Shown: in pieces, positions 4,620 through 5,430 of the stretch | Layout: the number at the start of each line of letters is the position of its first letter | Numbering within the stretch: position 1 is the stretch's first letter | Assembly (NCBI GenBank): GCA_030631415.1 | Contig: DAOVLE010000281.1 | Span: forward strand, 1-5,430 | DNA from: JAAEQG01 sp023133475 | GTDB lineage: Bacteria > Planctomycetota > Phycisphaerae > UBA1845 | Length of the DNA stretch: 5,430 nucleotides | Reading direction: 5' to 3' | Made by a program: the position numbers and the translations under genes | The notes under the pieces: model-generated | The model's database searches: none | Told to the model about the DNA's origin: nothing | The model's input: the letters and a program-made list of their open reading frames with translations, nothing else

Positions 4620-5201
4620 ATGAGTATCCTTCACCCAGTCTTGATTCCTATTCCCGTAGCCCCCACGCTGAGCGAACGCCGGCGCGTGGTACGCCAGCGA
4701 GCATTTGCCCGCCGGGCGTTGGAAGTTTGTGCTCGCCACTGCGGCATCGGCAACCAGAAATGGGCTAAAGACAAAAACGACGTGCCCCAGCCGTGCAGCG
4801 GTTACCACTGGTCCATATCGCACAAACCACGCTGGGCGGCGGCGGTGATCGCCGATCGCCCGATCGGTATCGACATCGAACACATCAAACCGCGACGGGT
4901 GGAGCTGTTTGATGAGGTGGCAGGCTGCCAGGAATGGTTGCTGGTAGGCGGGCGGTCCCAGACGGCGTTCTTTCGCATCTGGACCGCCAAGGAGGCGGTC
5001 CTCAAAGCCAACGGCGTTGGAATCGCCAAACTACTGGACTGCCGCGTCCTTGCGGCGAACAGTGCCGACAAATTGAGACTCGCCTATGCCGACCGCGTCT
5101 GGCAAGTTGAGCATTTCTTCCACCAGGATCATCTGACCGCAGTGACAACCGACGGCGATGAACTGACATGGCACATTGAGTTGGGTGGCCCATGGCTTTA
5201 G
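4620..5201 (+). CDS. 4'-phosphopantetheinyl transferase superfamily protein (Sfp-like)
   Basis: The enzyme moves the 4'-phosphopantetheine arm from coenzyme A to a serine of acyl- or peptidyl-carrier proteins, activating fatty acid, polyketide or non-ribosomal peptide synthases. It has 193 residues, a little shorter than Sfp. Family motifs are WSISHKPRWAAAV (64-76), IGIDIEHIKPR (82-92) with Mg-binding D85 and E87, and FFRIWTAKEAVLKANGVGI (117-135) with E125 and K129. These residues are all present, so it should be active. The start is ATG 4620: an in-frame TAA lies at 4611, and no better start is near. No carrier protein, synthase or other biosynthetic gene is in the window, so the substrate cannot be inferred. 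The last residues GGPWL and the TAG stop come from the left arm of the palindromic element starting at 5183, so the original C-terminus may have been slightly longer or different. Confidence 0.9.
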   Translation: MSILHPVLIPIPVAPTLSERRRVVRQRAFARRALEVCARHCGIGNQKWAKDKNDVPQPCSGYHWSISHKPRWAAAVIADRPIGIDIEHIKPRRVELFDEVAGCQEWLLVGGRSQTAFFRIWTAKEAVLKANGVGIAKLLDCRVLAANSADKLRLAYADRVWQVEHFFHQDHLTAVTTDGDELTWHIELGGPWL

Positions 5202-5253
5202 CCGTGGGGGACGCGAATCGGCTGACCATTCGTGTCCCCCACCGCTAAAGCGG

Positions 5254-5367
5254 CTGTCGATTTAGTCTGTAGCGTCGCCCCTTGTGGGCGGCGCACCCTC
5301 GTTTCCCATCACCCACAAGGGGTGACGCTACATTGGGGGTCGCTCCGAACGACTAAATCGACAGCCC
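5254..5367. mobile_element. Inserted palindromic mini-element (MITE-like), non-coding
   Basis: This 114-base insert splits the right arm of the host palindrome. The 9-bp ctaaagcgg is present on both sides (5245-5253 and 5368-5376), as expected of a target-site duplication. The near-terminal inverted repeats ggctgtcgatttagtc (5252-5267) and its exact complement (5351-5366) are 16 bp long; the first two bases overlap the left direct repeat, so the exact ends are uncertain by 1-3 bases. No coding capacity is present, so any mobility must have been supplied by proteins encoded elsewhere. Confidence 0.65.
5268..5332. repeat. Inner 21-bp hairpin within the inserted element
   Basis: The 21-base arm at 5268-5288 (tgtagcgtcgccccttgtgg plus g) pairs with 5312-5332, with one G-U wobble at 5277/5323 and a 23-base loop. 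It abuts the left terminal repeat directly but is separated from the right one by 18 bases (5333-5350), so it may be a third, separately inserted palindrome. Confidence 0.75.
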
Positions 5368-5386
5368 CTAAAGCGGTGGGCCACCC

Positions 5387-5430
5387 ATCCGGGGACAACC
5401 CCTCAAATCAATCGCGACAGTTTGTAGGTC
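5387..5430. other. Right-edge sequence without recognised feature
   Basis: Only a minor gggg-acaa-cccc hairpin (5391-5402) is seen. No gene start or promoter can be supported before the window ends. Confidence 0.4.

Larger units (their letters stand above)
5183..5386. repeat. Long palindromic element, interrupted by a second element
   Basis: The left arm is 5183-5218, the loop 5219-5227, and the right arm 5228-5253 continued at 5377-5386. Joining the right-arm pieces restores a hairpin with 36-base arms: 32 Watson-Crick pairs, two G-U/T-G wobbles and two mismatches. The element begins inside the phosphopantetheinyl transferase gene and donates its stop codon. A half-copy lies at 2443-2477, so this is a dispersed family. 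Confidence 0.85.

Noticed and set aside
5002..5229. 75-codon minus-strand frame at the right end
   Set aside because: It is partly encoded by the palindromic element and antisense to the phosphopantetheinyl transferase gene, without any motif.

Overview
The window looks like a chromosomal segment of a GC-rich, repeat-loaded bacterium. Planctomycetota (perhaps Phycisphaerae-like) is the best guess. That guess is inference: it rests on the gene types (helical-repeat protein, stand-alone HD-GYP, membrane PIN-TRAM RNase), on starts without a Shine-Dalgarno, and on short palindromic intergenic repeats (for example around ctaaagcggtgggccaccc and gcaggcttccagcctgc) that I associate with that phylum. 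All five genes lie on the + strand. I see no RNA gene, CRISPR array, transposase or credible minus-strand gene.

Layout. Bases 2-1099 hold the 3' part of a HEAT/TPR-like helical-repeat protein, open at the left edge, whose last ~25 codons are written in a tandem heptamer repeat. Bases 1100-1485 are gene-free and hold an inverted heptamer array, a 10-bp inverted repeat and a triple gcattta motif. Bases 1486-2292 encode a stand-alone HD-GYP phosphodiesterase, predicted to degrade cyclic-di-GMP. Bases 2293-2510 are a mosaic of at least four repeat families, ending a few bases before surE. surE (2524-3288) encodes the survival-protein nucleotidase. After 75 bases with a 9-G tract, a membrane-anchored PIN-TRAM RNase of the YacL type runs from 3364 to 4533. 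A heptamer array and small hairpins lead to a 4'-phosphopantetheinyl transferase (4620-5201). Its stop codon lies inside a long palindromic element (5183-5386), which is itself interrupted by a second palindromic element.

Working together. The genes do not form one obvious pathway. They are separate housekeeping or signalling functions: nucleotide-monophosphate hydrolysis (SurE), RNA processing (PIN-TRAM), second-messenger turnover (HD-GYP) and carrier-protein activation (PPTase). All run in one direction, but repeat-filled gaps separate most of them, so a single operon is unlikely; surE and the PIN-TRAM gene are the closest pair.

The most notable content is the repeat landscape. Repeats supply the 3' coding end of two genes and lie against the start or stop of two others. 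At the right edge a nested insertion with a 9-bp direct repeat can be read from the bases alone. I found no clear evidence of a new defence or biosynthetic system.
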